14,689 bases of DNA. Origin: Microcaldota archaeon (lineage in GTDB: Archaea > Micrarchaeota > Micrarchaeia > Burarchaeales > Burarchaeaceae). Shown here in pieces: positions 13,862 to 14,689 of the stretch. Position numbers and translations under genes: made by a program. The stretch is taken from assembly GCA_003660965.1 (NCBI GenBank), contig QMVF01000004.1, positions 1 to 14,689 on the forward strand. Reading direction: 5' to 3'. Positions within the stretch are counted from its first letter, which is position 1. Every line of letters begins with the position of its first letter. The notes below the pieces were generated by a model. It did not search any database and was not told the DNA's origin. It worked only from the letters and a program-made list of their open reading frames with translations.

Positions 13862-14689
13862 CCAGCCCTCTGCTCGCCCATCACATTTCCAATGACCCAA
13901 GTGGCATCGAATTCCTGCAAGTCTGACTCGCGCTGACCCGTACCCAAGTACAAAATAGGCTTGCCAGTAGCTTTGTAGATTGAAATCGCACTCCCTCCCT
14001 TTGCATCCACATCTGCCTTGGTCAATACGACTGCATCTACTCCAACGTACTTGTCGAACTCGCGCACCTGGTTTACTACTGCATTGCCTGCTATGGCCTC
14101 GCCTACATAAACCTTGAAATCAGGCTTTACAACCCTCACTATTTTTGCAAGCTCCTGCATCAAATTCTTGCTGGTTTCCTGCCTTCCCGCGCTGTCTATA
14201 AGCACTACATCAACGTTCTTGCTCTTGGCATGCTCGCGCGCCGTGTAGGCAACCGCTGCTGCATCTGAGCCATAAGGTCCTCCAATTGCCTTCACACCAA
14301 GCCTGCTTGCCCACAGCATACCCTGCTCCTGCGAGGCTGCCCTGAAGGTGTCTGCAAGCGCTATTACGCTGCTCATCCCATTCTCCCGCATGAGGTTTAC
14401 GAATTTGGCTATGGTTGTAGTCTTGCCTGCACCATTTGGGCCTAGGAAGAGCATTATGAAGGGCTTCTCGCTCTTTTCATGAGCAAGCTTTACCACATCC
14501 GGCTTTTCACTCTCCATAACTGAAAGAAGAGCTGCAGATATGCTCCTGCTGATCTCTGCCTTCAGTTCGCTCTTCTTAACCTTCTTTCCAACAAGCTGCC
14601 TTCTGATTTCATCCTTCAATGCTTCCGCAACTTCGTAGGCCACATCTGCCTCAAGCATATCGAGTTCAAGCTGCTCAAGCAGATCATCC
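13858..14689 (-). CDS. ftsY: SRP receptor FtsY (5' end outside window)
   Basis: GTPase receptor that docks the ribosome-SRP complex at the membrane. The frame stays open to the right edge, and the ten codons before the first ATG (14658) read DDLLEQLELD, the expected start of the N domain. That ATG is therefore internal and an unknown N-terminal part is missing. Visible parts: the N-domain helical bundle, P-loop GPNGAGKTT (G1), ADTFRAASQEQ (G2 and insertion box), DSAGRQET (G3; Ser replaces the usual Thr of DTAGR), TKADVDAKGGSAIS (G4), and the closing helix region DLQEFDATWVIGNVMG. It works with the SRP RNA encoded at 3283-3556. It is convergent with the HTH gene, with 4 nt of overlap. Confidence 0.95.
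   Translation of the reverse strand, partial: DDLLEQLELDMLEADVAYEVAEALKDEIRRQLVGKKVKKSELKAEISRSISAALLSVMESEKPDVVKLAHEKSEKPFIMLFLGPNGAGKTTTIAKFVNLMRENGMSSVIALADTFRAASQEQGMLWASRLGVKAIGGPYGSDAAAVAYTAREHAKSKNVDVVLIDSAGRQETSKNLMQELAKIVRVVKPDFKVYVGEAIAGNAVVNQVREFDKYVGVDAVVLTKADVDAKGGSAISIYKATGKPILYLGTGQRESDLQEFDATWVIGNVMGEQRAG

Noticed and set aside
14656..14658. ATG as start of a complete FtsY
   Set aside because: The ten codons upstream are in frame and read as typical FtsY N-domain sequence, and the N domain would otherwise be cut.

Overview
The window reads as a dense stretch of archaeal chromosome. Its information-processing genes are archaeal (FtsZ with a GGGTGTG loop, a zinc-ribbon/HTH MBF1 homologue, FEN1 with a PCNA-binding tail, archaeal-type S-adenosylmethionine synthetase, FtsY, a 7S SRP RNA). 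Most promoters are TATA boxes about 25-27 nt before a start codon, which implies many leaderless mRNAs. Several neighbours look bacterial in origin (class II HMG-CoA reductase, a NodU-type carbamoyltransferase with DUF5989 and SGNH partners, a 3D-domain protein). Tightly packed genes, a noncanonical tRNA intron and this mixture suggest a DPANN archaeon of the Micrarchaeota/Diapherotrites kind. That placement is inference from gene content only.

Layout. 1-2928 (+): a carbamoyltransferase cut by the left edge, a 52-aa DUF5989 membrane peptide and a membrane-anchored SGNH hydrolase, probably one surface-glycan modification unit. 2930-3556 (-): an RNA block. SRP RNA comes first in transcription order, followed by a hairpin-rich spacer, a 33-bp tandem repeat that carries TATA boxes, and tRNA-Ser(GCU) with a 47-nt intron in its T-loop. 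3616-4626 (+): ftsZ, divergent from the SRP RNA and sharing one TATA box with it. 4623-7884 (-): a transglutaminase-fold protein without catalytic residues, then a site-2-protease-like M50 peptidase and a small two-TM protein. 7946-9440 (+): MBF1 homologue and fen. 9443-11957 (-): S-adenosylmethionine synthetase and HMG-CoA reductase, each with its own signals. 12010-13861 (+): a protein with a C-terminal 3D (DPBB) domain and a DNA-binding protein resembling sigma-70 region 4. 13858-14689 (-): ftsY, cut by the right edge.

How the parts connect. SRP RNA and FtsY are two components of the same protein-targeting pathway but are about 10 kb apart. HMG-CoA reductase supplies mevalonate for isoprenoid lipids. 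FEN1 serves replication and repair, and FtsZ serves division. Three divergent gene pairs are separated by only 52-61 bp with a single near-palindromic TATA box in the middle, and three convergent pairs end within 2 nt of each other or overlap by 4 nt. The most unusual item is the T-loop intron in tRNA-Ser, whose splice sites fit the bulge-helix-bulge rule exactly.
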